Position numbers and translations under genes: made by a program. The notes under the pieces were generated by a model. The model searched no databases and was not told where the DNA came from. It saw nothing but the letters and a program-made list of their open reading frames with translations. Of a stretch of 6,197 nt of DNA, positions 1-6,197 are shown piece by piece; the stretch's first letter is position 1; every line of letters starts with the position of its first letter. Origin of the DNA: Planctomycetota bacterium (GTDB taxonomy: Bacteria; Planctomycetota; Phycisphaerae; WQYP01); assembly GCA_021826605.1 (NCBI GenBank), contig JAKAZF010000186.1:1-6197 (forward strand). The letters are read 5' to 3'.

Positions 1-12
1 ACTACAAATTTG

Positions 13-41
13 ACTTTACGTGCGAACATCGCGTGTGTCAA
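13..41 (-). promoter_or_regulatory. Candidate sigma70-type promoter pointing out of the window
   Basis: On the minus strand a perfect -35 hexamer TTGACA (36-41) is followed, after exactly 17 nt, by TAAAGT (13-18), a 4 of 6 match to TATAAT. Transcription would start near position 6 and run left, away from the SUF operon. It would suit the next minus-strand gene. The match is by eye and hexamers like this can occur by chance. Confidence 0.4.
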
Positions 42-58
42 TAGCGAATCAGCGAAAC

Positions 59-77
59 TGTGGGGTGTGGGGTGTGG
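59..77 (+). repeat. Short tandem repeat of TGTGGGG
   Basis: Two full copies of TGTGGGG and a partial third (TGTGG) lie head to tail. The tract is too short to define an element, but it is a slippage-prone G-rich stretch in non-coding DNA. Confidence 0.6.
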
Positions 78-149
78 CCTCCGGGAAGCCGTGGTATTTG
101 GTGGACCAGAGACATCTGCGTATTGACCGCGGGCGAGGACGCCTGCAGC

Positions 150-181
150 CCCAAATCCCACAGAAAAATATCGGGATTGGG
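150..181. repeat. Imperfect inverted repeat (possible hairpin)
   Basis: CCCAA-A-TCCC (150-159) can pair with GGGATTGGG (173-181), giving 9 base pairs with one bulged A and a 13-nt A/T-rich loop. On the minus strand the T run lies in the loop rather than after the stem, so it is not a typical intrinsic terminator. It might still be a 3' end structure of the operon mRNA. Confidence 0.35.
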
Positions 182-200
182 TATCAGGGGTGGAACAGCG

Positions 201-253
201 GCCACAATTTATGACCACACCCAAGCTTTGACGGTAAGACCCAGCATTGTGGC
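201..253. repeat. Perfect 8-bp inverted repeat with long spacer
   Basis: GCCACAAT (201-208) and ATTGTGGC (246-253) are exact reverse complements separated by 37 nt. This could close a stem in the operon 3' region or be chance. There is no adjacent T run. Confidence 0.3.
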
Positions 254-293
254 ACCGGGCAGGTCGGGCCAGGGAGAATCAGAACGTGGGACG

Positions 294-800
294 TTACATG
301 AGGCCCAGGTGATAAGTGTTGACGGGAATTTCCGGATCAAAAATAGTGCGGAGCTTCTCGATGATTTCCGCCTCGAGCACCTTATCATGCAGGCCGGAAA
401 ATTCAGGCGACGACAGGCTCCTGGTCCCATCCGCAGCCGTTTCGCCGCTTGCGGCCAGCGGTGCGCCACCGGAGGAATTTTCGGTCGCGGGCCTCACGGG
501 CAAGCGTGTGGCATGCGGATTTTTGAAGGTAAAGCCGCGCCCACCGGCTTCATCCTTAAAGTCAATTTCCGTACCATCCAGACTCGGAAAGCTGGTCGGA
601 TCACACACCACCTTAAGGTCCTGCGAAACGCCGGTCACATCGTCATCGGCTGAAACCTCCGTGAGATCCAGAATATAGTTAAAGCCGTTTATGTTACGTC
701 CCTTGATGCCCACACGCAGCACCACATGGTCAGACATGGCCTGATCTTTGATGATAGTTTTAATTTCCTGCGCAGCCCGCGGGGTTAATGTCACGGCCAT
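294..800 (-). CDS. Cysteine-less A-type carrier-like protein with truncated DUF59 tail
   Basis: This is a 168-residue protein. Residues 1-98 follow the IscA/SufA (HesB) family closely: MAVTLTPRAAQEI, VVLRVGIKGR, NGFNYILDL, LKVVCDPTSFPSLDGTEIDF and GFTFKNPHAT. A-type proteins carry Fe-S clusters on three cysteines (Cys35, Cys99, Cys101 in E. coli IscA). Here the Cys-Ser-Gly motif is Ile37-Asn-Gly, and the C-terminal Cys-x-Cys is absent (LPVRPATENSS). The only cysteine, Cys66, is not a family ligand. Residues 102-140 are a Ser/Gly/Ala-rich linker. Residues 141-168 match the start of DUF59/MIP18 (SufT-like): EIIEKLRTIFDPEIPVNTYH, then LGLM and a TAA, so most of that domain is missing. AGGAG lies 12 nt before the ATG, 27 nt after sufU. 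It may be a degenerate adaptor like the N-terminal domain of NfuA, or a decaying sufA-sufT fusion. The domain assignments are confident; the function is not. Confidence 0.85.
   Translation of the reverse strand: MAVTLTPRAAQEIKTIIKDQAMSDHVVLRVGIKGRNINGFNYILDLTEVSADDDVTGVSQDLKVVCDPTSFPSLDGTEIDFKDEAGGRGFTFKNPHATRLPVRPATENSSGGAPLAASGETAADGTRSLSSPEFSGLHDKVLEAEIIEKLRTIFDPEIPVNTYHLGLM
297..380 (-). other. Partial DUF59/MIP18 (SufT-like) domain at the end of the last gene
   Basis: These codons encode residues 141-168 of the last gene: a helix EAEIIEKLRTI, the family motif DPEIPVN and the strand LGLM. Intact DUF59 domains continue for roughly 60-70 more residues, including the conserved Thr-x-Pro-x-Cys region, before ending. 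Here a TAA follows immediately. No frame downstream to position 1 shows a convincing continuation, so this is more likely a truncation by deletion or rearrangement than one simple frameshift. Confidence 0.7.
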
Positions 801-827
801 GGGTTATTCCAACTCCTGAAAATAAGC

Positions 828-1280
828 CTATTCTGTTTTCACCGGTTCCGCACTGCCTTGTAATGCCGCCTGCAGGGTATGCCAGGCCAGGGTGGCACAT
901 TTCACACGTACCGGAAATTCCCGCACCCCGCCAAATACCGCCAGTTTACCCAGCAATTCTTCATCTCTATCCGCATGGTTCCCGGTGGTGAGCAGATCAT
1001 GAAAGCTGTTAAAAAGGGCCCGGGCTTCGGAGAGCGATTTACCCTTGAGGGCCTCGGTCATCATCGAGGCTGATGCCGTGGAAATGGCACAGCCGGAACC
1101 GGTAAAGCTCAGATCCTGGATCACGCCATTCTCCACCTTGACGAACACCCGGAGTCGATCACCGCACAAAGGATTGTGCCCGTCGGCGGCCCGGACGGAA
1201 TCCGGCATGGTGTGGAAATTCCGCGGCTTCTTGGCGTGATCGAGAAGTACTTCCTGATAAAGTTCGCGTAAATCCGACAT
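828..1280 (-). CDS. sufU: Zinc-dependent sulfurtransferase SufU
   Basis: SufU accepts persulfide sulfur from SufS and passes it to the SufBCD scaffold; it replaces SufE in this operon. The 150-residue protein has the IscU/NifU N-terminal fold with the features of the SufU branch. The motifs are NPLCGDRL (Cys39, Asp41), FTGSGCAISTASASM (Cys64) and RVKCATLAWHTL (Cys128). These match the zinc ligands and catalytic cysteine of B. subtilis SufU (Cys41, Asp43, Cys66, Cys128). The extra segment before the last cysteine (DEELLGKLAVFGGVREFP) and the lack of the IscU LPPVK and His motif separate it from scaffold-type IscU. Its ATG overlaps the sufS stop by one base, and GGAGGT lies 9 nt upstream within sufS. 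The stop is TAG. Confidence 0.95.
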   Translation of the reverse strand: MSDLRELYQEVLLDHAKKPRNFHTMPDSVRAADGHNPLCGDRLRVFVKVENGVIQDLSFTGSGCAISTASASMMTEALKGKSLSEARALFNSFHDLLTTGNHADRDEELLGKLAVFGGVREFPVRVKCATLAWHTLQAALQGSAEPVKTE

Positions 1281-2557
1281 TAACCGAATACCTCCCGCAC
1301 TTTTTCCAGGCCGAGCACCAACTGATCCACATCTTCACGCGTGTTATAAAATGCCAGCGAGGCCCGGGCAGTGGCCGGAATTCCGTAGCGGTCCATCACC
1401 GGCTGGCAACAATGATGACCTGTGCGAATGGCCACACCCTGGCCATCCAGAATGGTGCCCACATCATGCGGATGGGCATAGGGAAGTACAAAGGAAATCA
1501 CGGCTGCCTTTTCCGCGGCGGTACCCACGATTTTCAGACCTTGAATCTGGGTGAGTTTTTCCTGGGCATAAAGGAGAAGTTGATGCTCATAGCTGCCAAT
1601 GCGATCCATGCCAATCCCGGTGATGTAATCCAAGGCGGCGGCCAACCCTATAGCGCCGGAGATATTCGGCGTTCCGGCCTCAAATTTCTGGGGAGCCGGT
1701 GCGTAGGTGGTTTTGTCAAAGGTGACGGTTTCAATCATATCACCGCCACCCTGATAAGGAGGCATAGCCTGCAGGAGGGGCTCCTTGGCGTACAGCACGC
1801 CGATGCCCGTGGGAGCGCATATCTTGTGGCCGGAAAATACGAAAAAATCGCAACCGATATCCCGCACATCAATGGGCAGGTGCGGTACCGACTGTGCTCC
1901 ATCCACGAGTGCCAGCGCGCCGGCCGCATGGGCCATACGCACCATAAGCCGCACGGGATTGATGGTACCGAGGGCATTGGATACGTGGGTTACGGCCACC
2001 AGCCGGGGGCGTTGGCTCAGCAGCTTTTCGTACTCTTGGAAGCACAACTCCCCAGCGTCGTTGATCGGAATCACCCGCAGTCTGGCACCGACCCGGTCCG
2101 CCAGCATTTGCCATGGCACAATATTGGAATGGTGCTCCAGCGTGGAAAGGATAATTTCATCGCCAGCCCGCACATTCGCCCCGCCCCAACTCGCCGCGAC
2201 CAAGTTGATGGCTTCGGTGGCCCCGCGCACAAAGACTATTTCCCGGGCATCTGCAGCGTTGATGAATTGCCGCACCCGGTCCCGGGCGGCTTCATACGCG
2301 GCCGTGGCCTCCATGCTTAGCGTGTAAACACCGCGGTGAATATTGGCATTCTGACTGTTGTAAAACCGCGTCATGGCGGCCATCACCGCCTGGGGCTTTT
2401 GGCTGGTGGCGGCATTATCCAGGTACGCCAGACGGTGGCCATGGGCGGTGCTTTGCAAAATCGGAAAGTCACCACGGATGTCTTCCGGTGAAAACGCCGG
2501 CAATGGAGCCACGGGTTCTTCTCTGCTCCGGGTTGATTTCACACTGGTGACTGCCAT
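1280..2557 (-). CDS. sufS: Cysteine desulfurase SufS (class II)
   Basis: SufS is a PLP enzyme that converts L-cysteine to L-alanine and holds the sulfur as a persulfide on an active-site cysteine, supplying sulfur to the scaffold through SufU. The 425 residues carry the full class II signature: LDNAATSQKP (46-55), the EHHSNIVPW motif (141-149), LVDGAQSVPH (217-226), the PLP-lysine motif FSGHK (Lys245) and the catalytic loop RTGHHCCQPVM with Cys383. The second cysteine, Cys384, occupies a position that is usually Ala. About 22 residues precede the normal family start near FSPEDIRGDFPIL. The ATG at 2557 is nevertheless well supported by GGGAGGA located 8 nt upstream, inside the end of sufD. The gene begins one base after the sufD stop, and its TAA shares one base with the sufU ATG (TAATG). 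Confidence 0.97.
   Translation of the reverse strand: MAVTSVKSTRSREEPVAPLPAFSPEDIRGDFPILQSTAHGHRLAYLDNAATSQKPQAVMAAMTRFYNSQNANIHRGVYTLSMEATAAYEAARDRVRQFINAADAREIVFVRGATEAINLVAASWGGANVRAGDEIILSTLEHHSNIVPWQMLADRVGARLRVIPINDAGELCFQEYEKLLSQRPRLVAVTHVSNALGTINPVRLMVRMAHAAGALALVDGAQSVPHLPIDVRDIGCDFFVFSGHKICAPTGIGVLYAKEPLLQAMPPYQGGGDMIETVTFDKTTYAPAPQKFEAGTPNISGAIGLAAALDYITGIGMDRIGSYEHQLLLYAQEKLTQIQGLKIVGTAAEKAAVISFVLPYAHPHDVGTILDGQGVAIRTGHHCCQPVMDRYGIPATARASLAFYNTREDVDQLVLGLEKVREVFG
1290..1295 (-). promoter_or_regulatory. Ribosome binding site of sufU
   Basis: The minus strand reads GGAGGT, 9 nt before the sufU ATG and inside the final codons of sufS. Together with the TAATG overlap it points to translational coupling. 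Confidence 0.75.
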
Positions 2558-2558
2558 G

Positions 2559-3881
2559 TTAGAGTTCCTCCCGCTCCAGCCGATGCAATTCTGTTACCAC
2601 ACTATCTTCCAATGCGGTGCGCAACGCCGGCAGCCAAACCCGGGCCATCACATCCGCGGCAAACGCACTGGTCAACATTGCACGGGCCTGATTATAGGCC
2701 AGCCCTCTGGCCCGCAGATAAAAGAGTTGCTCTTCATCCAGCGGGCCATTGGTGGAACCATGGGTACACTTGACATCATCGGCGTATATTTCCAACTGCG
2801 GTTGGGAATTCATGCTGGCCTGGCTGGAAAGCAACACCGCCTTGCTGGTTTGTTTAGCATCGGTCTTTTGCGATCCGGGCCGAACTAGAATTTTGCCGGT
2901 AAAGGTTCCACTGGACCGGCCCGCCAGAAGGCTCTTATACAATTCGTGGCTGGCGCAATGTTCCCGCGCATGATCGAGCATGGTGTGATTGTCCACATGC
3001 TGCTGCCCCGCCGTCATGGAAAGTCCATTAAGCGTGGCCTCACCACCCGGTCCGGCCAACGTCACGGTCGCATTATTTCGCACCAGTAAACCACCGTGAT
3101 TGAGCGACAGGGATTGAAACCGGACGTCCTTTTCCAGATGAGCGTAATCCGAACCAATATGCAACGCGGCGCTCCCCTCCCGCTGAATTTTCACCAATTC
3201 CACCCGGCTGCCGGCACCAACATAGGTTTCCAGAACGGAATTCGTCAAATAGGTCAGGTTGTCCGACCCGGTAAAGGTTAGCACCACGGTCGCGCTGGAA
3301 TTGGCCCCGATTTTAAGAAGTATCCGTGGATGGGTGATAAACGGCTGATCCCCGGCGGAGTGCACTATCAGATTCAGCGGGCGATCGACGGCGACTCCCG
3401 GCGGAACCTCCACCAGCACCACATCGCCAAAATTAGCGGTATTCAGGGCAATCAGACCGTGATGGGTTGGGCGGGCCTGTGCACCAAGCAGCGTCTCAAA
3501 GGTTTTCAACTCCGCCGCCACGGCTTGCGACAGAAGCGTTACGCGCACCGGAGCGGATGGCCAACGAGCAGCGGTGCCATTCAACTTCCCGTTGACCAAC
3601 ACCAACTCATCACCATCCAGCCCGCTCAGGCGGCCATCCGATATCGGCGCAGCGGTTGTTGCAGCGGCAGCGGAAGCGGTTGAAAAAACAGTCTCGGCCA
3701 GCGGCGACAAATCCGTAAAGCGCCACTGCTCATCGGTTTTTGTGGGCAAGCCGGCACGCAACCACTGCTGCCGGGCCTCTTCCCGCCGAACTTGCAGCCA
3801 GCCCGGTCCAAGCGTGGACGGGGCGGAACCTGCGGGAAGCAGCCGCTGGAGGTAACTGGTATCGGTCATCAATTGAGTCAT
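2559..3881 (-). CDS. sufD: Fe-S cluster assembly scaffold subunit SufD
   Basis: SufD is the SufB paralogue that pairs with it in the SufBC2D scaffold and contributes to iron acquisition and the cluster-forming interface. The product has 440 residues, near the usual 420-440. It has a variable N-terminal helical half with DEQWRFTDLSPL (50-61), then the beta-helix core, with QQHVDNHTMLDHAREHCASH (293-312) and the C-terminal block GSQKTDAKQTSKAVLLSS (336-353). The conserved interface residues are in VKCTHGST, with Cys372 and His374 corresponding to Cys358 and His360 of E. coli SufD, followed by LDEEQLFYLRARG. The start is less certain than its neighbours': no good Shine-Dalgarno lies before the ATG at 3881, and a second in-frame ATG is at 3869 (MTDTSYLQ). 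It starts 45 nt after sufC and its TAA ends one base before the sufS ATG, which suggests translational coupling. Confidence 0.95.
   Translation of the reverse strand: MTQLMTDTSYLQRLLPAGSAPSTLGPGWLQVRREEARQQWLRAGLPTKTDEQWRFTDLSPLAETVFSTASAAAATTAAPISDGRLSGLDGDELVLVNGKLNGTAARWPSAPVRVTLLSQAVAAELKTFETLLGAQARPTHHGLIALNTANFGDVVLVEVPPGVAVDRPLNLIVHSAGDQPFITHPRILLKIGANSSATVVLTFTGSDNLTYLTNSVLETYVGAGSRVELVKIQREGSAALHIGSDYAHLEKDVRFQSLSLNHGGLLVRNNATVTLAGPGGEATLNGLSMTAGQQHVDNHTMLDHAREHCASHELYKSLLAGRSSGTFTGKILVRPGSQKTDAKQTSKAVLLSSQASMNSQPQLEIYADDVKCTHGSTNGPLDEEQLFYLRARGLAYNQARAMLTSAFAADVMARVWLPALRTALEDSVVTELHRLEREEL
2566..2572 (-). promoter_or_regulatory. Ribosome binding site of sufS
   Basis: The minus strand reads GGGAGGA, 8 nt before the sufS ATG and within the last codons of sufD. 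It confirms the long N-terminus of SufS and fits coupled translation of sufD and sufS. Confidence 0.75.
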
Positions 3882-3926
3882 GGATATTGCACCATCGGGG
3901 TTAAAAGGTCACTGGAAAGGGCCGCA

Positions 3927-4688
3927 TCAATGGGCGGCGGCCGGCTCTTCGAGCCAGCCATAGCCGCGGGCTTCCAGTTCGAGGGCGAGACTTTTATCGC
4001 CGGATTTAATGATCTGCCCATCGCGCAATACATGCACATAATCCGGAACAATATAATTCAGCAACCGCTGATAATGCGTCACCACGAGTATCCCGCGGTC
4101 CGGGCCGCGCAGCGAATTGACCCCGCCGGCAACAATGCGCAGCGCGTCAATATCCAGGCCGGAATCGGTTTCATCAAGAATGGCCAGTTTTGGATCCAGC
4201 ACGGCCATCTGCAAAATTTCGTTGCGTTTCTTTTCGCCACCGGAAAAACCTTCGTTCACCGCCCGCGACAAAAAACTCGCGTCCATATCCAGTAATTTCA
4301 TTTTCTGCTTGATGAGCTTAAGAAAATCCATGGCATCCAATTCCGGCAGGTCATGGTATTTGCGCACGGCGTTGAGGGCAGCTTTCAGAAAATAGCTGGT
4401 GGATACGCCGGGAATCTCCACCGGATATTGAAAGGCCAGAAACAGCCCCGCACAGGCCCGCTCTTCCGCCGATAACTCCAGCAAGTCCTGGCCATTTAAT
4501 TGAACCGATCCACCGGTAACCGCATACGTATCACGACCCGCCAGCACCTGGGCCAGGGTGCTTTTACCCGAGCCATTAGGCCCCATAATGGCGTGCACCT
4601 CGCCAGGCTCAATGGTCAAATTGACACCGCGCAGGATCGGGCGTCCCGGGATGCCGGCTTGGAGATCTTTTATTTCAAGAATGGGCAT
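3927..4688 (-). CDS. sufC: SUF system ABC-type ATPase SufC
   Basis: SufC is the soluble ABC ATPase that binds SufB and SufD and uses ATP hydrolysis to open the scaffold for cluster assembly. It is not a membrane transporter despite the ABC fold. With the start used here it has 253 residues, normal for the family. Motifs in order are Walker [10 protein letters not shown] (36-44, Lys42), Q-loop LAFQYP (Gln87), ABC signature [10 protein letters not shown] (148-157), Walker B with catalytic Glu [12 protein letters not shown] (168-179, Glu173) and the H-loop VVTHYQ (His205). A GTG at 4755-4757 would add 23 residues and overlap the end of sufB. I prefer the ATG at 4686-4688: the added residues are not family-like, homology begins at PILEIKDL, and AAAGGA sits 5 nt upstream. 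The gap from sufB is then 58 nt. Confidence 0.96.
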   Translation of the reverse strand: MPILEIKDLQAGIPGRPILRGVNLTIEPGEVHAIMGPNGSGKSTLAQVLAGRDTYAVTGGSVQLNGQDLLELSAEERACAGLFLAFQYPVEIPGVSTSYFLKAALNAVRKYHDLPELDAMDFLKLIKQKMKLLDMDASFLSRAVNEGFSGGEKKRNEILQMAVLDPKLAILDETDSGLDIDALRIVAGGVNSLRGPDRGILVVTHYQRLLNYIVPDYVHVLRDGQIIKSGDKSLALELEARGYGWLEEPAAAH

Positions 4689-4693
4689 GATAT

Positions 4694-4699
4694 TCCTTT
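4694..4699 (-). promoter_or_regulatory. Ribosome binding site deciding the sufC start
   Basis: The minus strand reads AAAGGA, then ATATC, then ATG. This Shine-Dalgarno-like site 5 nt before the ATG at 4688 supports the shorter SufC over the version starting at the GTG at 4757. Confidence 0.7.
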
Positions 4700-4746
4700 G
4701 GTTTAAGTTTCCACGGTGGCACGGTTTTGGCCGGGGTTTCTGGGCG

Positions 4747-6192
4747 TCAGCCGACACTGCCTTCCAGGCTTACGCCGAGGAGTTTCTGGGCTTCCACGGC
4801 AAATTCCATGGGCAGTTCCTTGAACACTTCCTTGCAAAAGCCATTGATGATCATGTTGACGGCATCTTCCAGGGAAATACCGCGCTGTTTGCAGTAAAAA
4901 AGCTGATCTTCGCCGATTTTGGAGGTGGAAGCCTCGTGTTCCGCACGGGCGGTGGTATTTTTCATTTCAATGTACGGAAACGTATGGGCTCCGCATTGAT
5001 CGCCCAGCAGCAGGGAATCGCACTGGGTGTAATTGCGGGCGTTGGCCGCACCCTTGAGCACTTTCACCAGGCCGCGATACGTATTTTGACCGTGACCGGC
5101 TGATATACCCTTGGACACAATGGTGCTGCGGGTATTTTTGCCGATATGAATCATTTTGGTACCGGTATCGGCCTGCTGATAATTGTTGGCCAAAGCCACG
5201 GAATAGAACTCTCCGCAGGAGTTGTCCCCCTGTAAAATCACACTGGGATATTTCCAGGTGATAGCGGAGCCGGTTTCCACCTGGGTCCAGGAAATGCGGG
5301 AGTTTTGGCCCAGACACTTGCCGCGTTTGGTGACAAAATTATAAATTCCACCTTTTCCCTGCTTGTCACCTGGATACCAGTTCTGCACGGTGGAATATTT
5401 AATCTGGGCGTTGTCCAGGGCCACCAGTTCCACCACCGCTGCGTGCAACTGGTTTTCATCGCGCATCGGCGCGGTGCAGCCTTCCAGATAGCTCACATAG
5501 GCACCCTCTTCCGCGATGATGAGGGTGCGTTCAAACTGGCCGGTTTCCTTGGCGTTAATGCGAAAGTAGGTGGAAAGTTCCATGGGACAGCGCACGCCTT
5601 TGGGCACAAAGCAAAATGAGCCATCGCTGAACACGGCGGAGTTGAGCGTGGCATAGAAGTTATCGGAATACGGAACCACTGACCCCAGATACTTCCGCAC
5701 CAGATCGGGATGGGTTTTGACGGCTTCGGAGAAGGAGCCGAAAATGACCCCCATTTCCGCGAGTTTGGCTTTGAAGGTGGTAGCCACGGAAACGCTGTCA
5801 AAAACCGCATCCACGGCCACGTTGGCCAGCAATTTCTGTTCCGCCAGCGGCACGCCGAGCTTGGCATAGGTCCGCAGCAATTCGGGATCCACCTCATCCA
5901 AACTGGCCAGCTTCTTTTTGGATTTGGGGGCGGAATAATAGATGATGTCCTGAAAGTTGATCGGCGGATACTTGATATTGGCCCATTGCGGGGGAACCAT
6001 GGTCAACCAATGTCGATAGGCCTTCAGGCGAAAATCGAGCAAGAACTCCGGTTCGTCCTTGCGCCGGGAAATTTCGCGAATGATATCCTCGTTGAGACCT
6101 TTGGGCAGGGCATCGGCGTCAATATCGGTGACAAAACCCCACTCGTATTCTTTATTGGCGAGGGTCTCAATGGTTCCAGTATCTGTAGGCAT
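4747..6192 (-). CDS. sufB: Fe-S cluster scaffold subunit SufB
   Basis: SufB is the cluster-building subunit of the cytosolic SufBC2D scaffold; it receives persulfide sulfur and assembles the nascent Fe-S cluster with SufD. The 481-residue product has the usual family length and matches SufB throughout: an alpha-helical N-terminal part (about 1-150), then a parallel beta-helix core, then a C-terminal helical SufC-binding region. Visible landmarks are [10 protein letters not shown] (Cys239, equivalent to E. coli Cys254), [18 protein letters not shown] (Cys391, equivalent to Cys405, a proposed cluster ligand and sulfur acceptor) and [20 protein letters not shown] (Glu420, equivalent to Glu434). 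The equivalences rest on motif alignment by eye. The ATG at 6190-6192 is only 5 bases from the window edge, so its ribosome binding site and the operon promoter cannot be seen, and an upstream start cannot be excluded. The stop is TGA. It is the first gene of the operon visible here. Confidence 0.97.
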   Translation of the reverse strand: MPTDTGTIETLANKEYEWGFVTDIDADALPKGLNEDIIREISRRKDEPEFLLDFRLKAYRHWLTMVPPQWANIKYPPINFQDIIYYSAPKSKKKLASLDEVDPELLRTYAKLGVPLAEQKLLANVAVDAVFDSVSVATTFKAKLAEMGVIFGSFSEAVKTHPDLVRKYLGSVVPYSDNFYATLNSAVFSDGSFCFVPKGVRCPMELSTYFRINAKETGQFERTLIIAEEGAYVSYLEGCTAPMRDENQLHAAVVELVALDNAQIKYSTVQNWYPGDKQGKGGIYNFVTKRGKCLGQNSRISWTQVETGSAITWKYPSVILQGDNSCGEFYSVALANNYQQADTGTKMIHIGKNTRSTIVSKGISAGHGQNTYRGLVKVLKGAANARNYTQCDSLLLGDQCGAHTFPYIEMKNTTARAEHEASTSKIGEDQLFYCKQRGISLEDAVNMIINGFCKEVFKELPMEFAVEAQKLLGVSLEGSVG

Positions 6193-6197
6193 GGGAT

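Larger units (their letters stand above)
1..293. other. Non-coding region downstream of the SUF operon
   Basis: I see no supportable gene here. Open frames on both strands are short or lack family-like sequence and start signals. No classical terminator (GC-rich stem followed by a T run) is visible after the stop at 294; the only hairpin at the stop is AACGT-GGG-ACGTT (283-295), which is short and has no T run. The region holds two other weak inverted repeats, a 7-nt tandem repeat and a promoter-like element at the far end, described separately. Confidence 0.5.
294..6192 (-). other. SUF operon, order sufB-C-D-S-U plus A-type/DUF59-like gene
   Basis: All six genes lie on the minus strand with gaps of 58, 45 and 1 nt, a 1-nt overlap and a 27-nt gap. 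No intergenic stretch is long enough for an obvious internal promoter or a strong terminator, so one transcript starting right of the window is expected. No sufE, sufA with cysteines, sufR or iscR gene is visible; a regulator could lie upstream of sufB, outside the window. Confidence 0.85.

Noticed and set aside
150..181. Hairpin as an intrinsic terminator of the operon
   Set aside because: The stem is bulged and not followed by a T run on either strand. I kept it only as an inverted repeat.
1..293. tRNA, small RNA or CRISPR in the left region
   Set aside because: No T-arm or anticodon-arm pattern, no spaced repeats and no paired promoter and terminator were seen.
209..469. Minus-strand open frame of 86 codons overlapping the end of the last gene
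   Set aside because: It lies in a shifted frame of the linker and DUF59 segment and its product does not continue either domain convincingly.
60..653. Plus-strand open frame of 197 codons spanning the left non-coding region and the last gene
   Set aside because: It is mostly antisense to the A-type-like gene, has no family resemblance and no clear ribosome binding site.
1412..2320. Long plus-strand open frame (302 codons) opposite sufS
   Set aside because: It is antisense to a fully conserved SufS with intact motifs. Its product has no recognisable domain, and it looks like a by-product of GC-rich codon use on the other strand.
4689..4757. Longer SufC beginning at the GTG at 4757
   Set aside because: The extra 23 residues are not SufC-like, and the internal ATG has a better placed Shine-Dalgarno and matches the family start.
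4558..5103. Plus-strand open frame of 181 codons opposite the sufB/sufC junction
   Set aside because: It is a shadow of two well-conserved genes and its translation shows no recognisable motif.

Overview
The window is almost entirely one minus-strand operon for iron-sulfur (Fe-S) cluster assembly by the SUF pathway. In transcription order, from high to low coordinates, it reads sufB, sufC, sufD, sufS, sufU, and a sixth gene encoding an unusual A-type-carrier-like protein with a cut-off DUF59 (MIP18/SufT-like) tail. All six genes are tightly spaced: 58 nt, 45 nt, 1 nt, a 1-nt overlap and 27 nt in turn. They are probably one transcript, whose promoter lies beyond the right edge because sufB starts 5 bases inside the window.

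Together the first five genes make a complete de novo assembly machine. SufS takes sulfur from cysteine and passes it to the zinc-dependent sulfurtransferase SufU. SufU hands it to the SufBCD scaffold, where the SufC ATPase drives conformational changes and the cluster forms at the SufB/SufD interface. All active-site residues I could check are present in these five genes, so they look functional.

The sixth gene is the odd one. Residues 1-98 follow the IscA/SufA fold closely, but all three cluster-ligating cysteines of the family are gone. A low-complexity linker follows, then the first ~28 residues of a DUF59 domain, which stops right after the conserved Leu-Gly-Leu strand. This resembles NfuA, where a cysteine-less A-type domain is joined to another Fe-S assembly domain. 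Here the partner would be DUF59, and it appears broken.

The leftmost 293 bases hold no gene I can support. They contain a short G-rich tandem repeat, two imperfect or long-loop inverted repeats, and near the edge a good sigma70-like promoter pointing out of the window on the minus strand. It probably serves the next gene.

The organism is a bacterium with moderately GC-rich DNA. The BCDSU gene order with SufU instead of SufE, no sufA or sufE, and the general look of the proteins suggest Verrucomicrobiota or a related PVC-group lineage. This is an impression, not something proven by the sequence.
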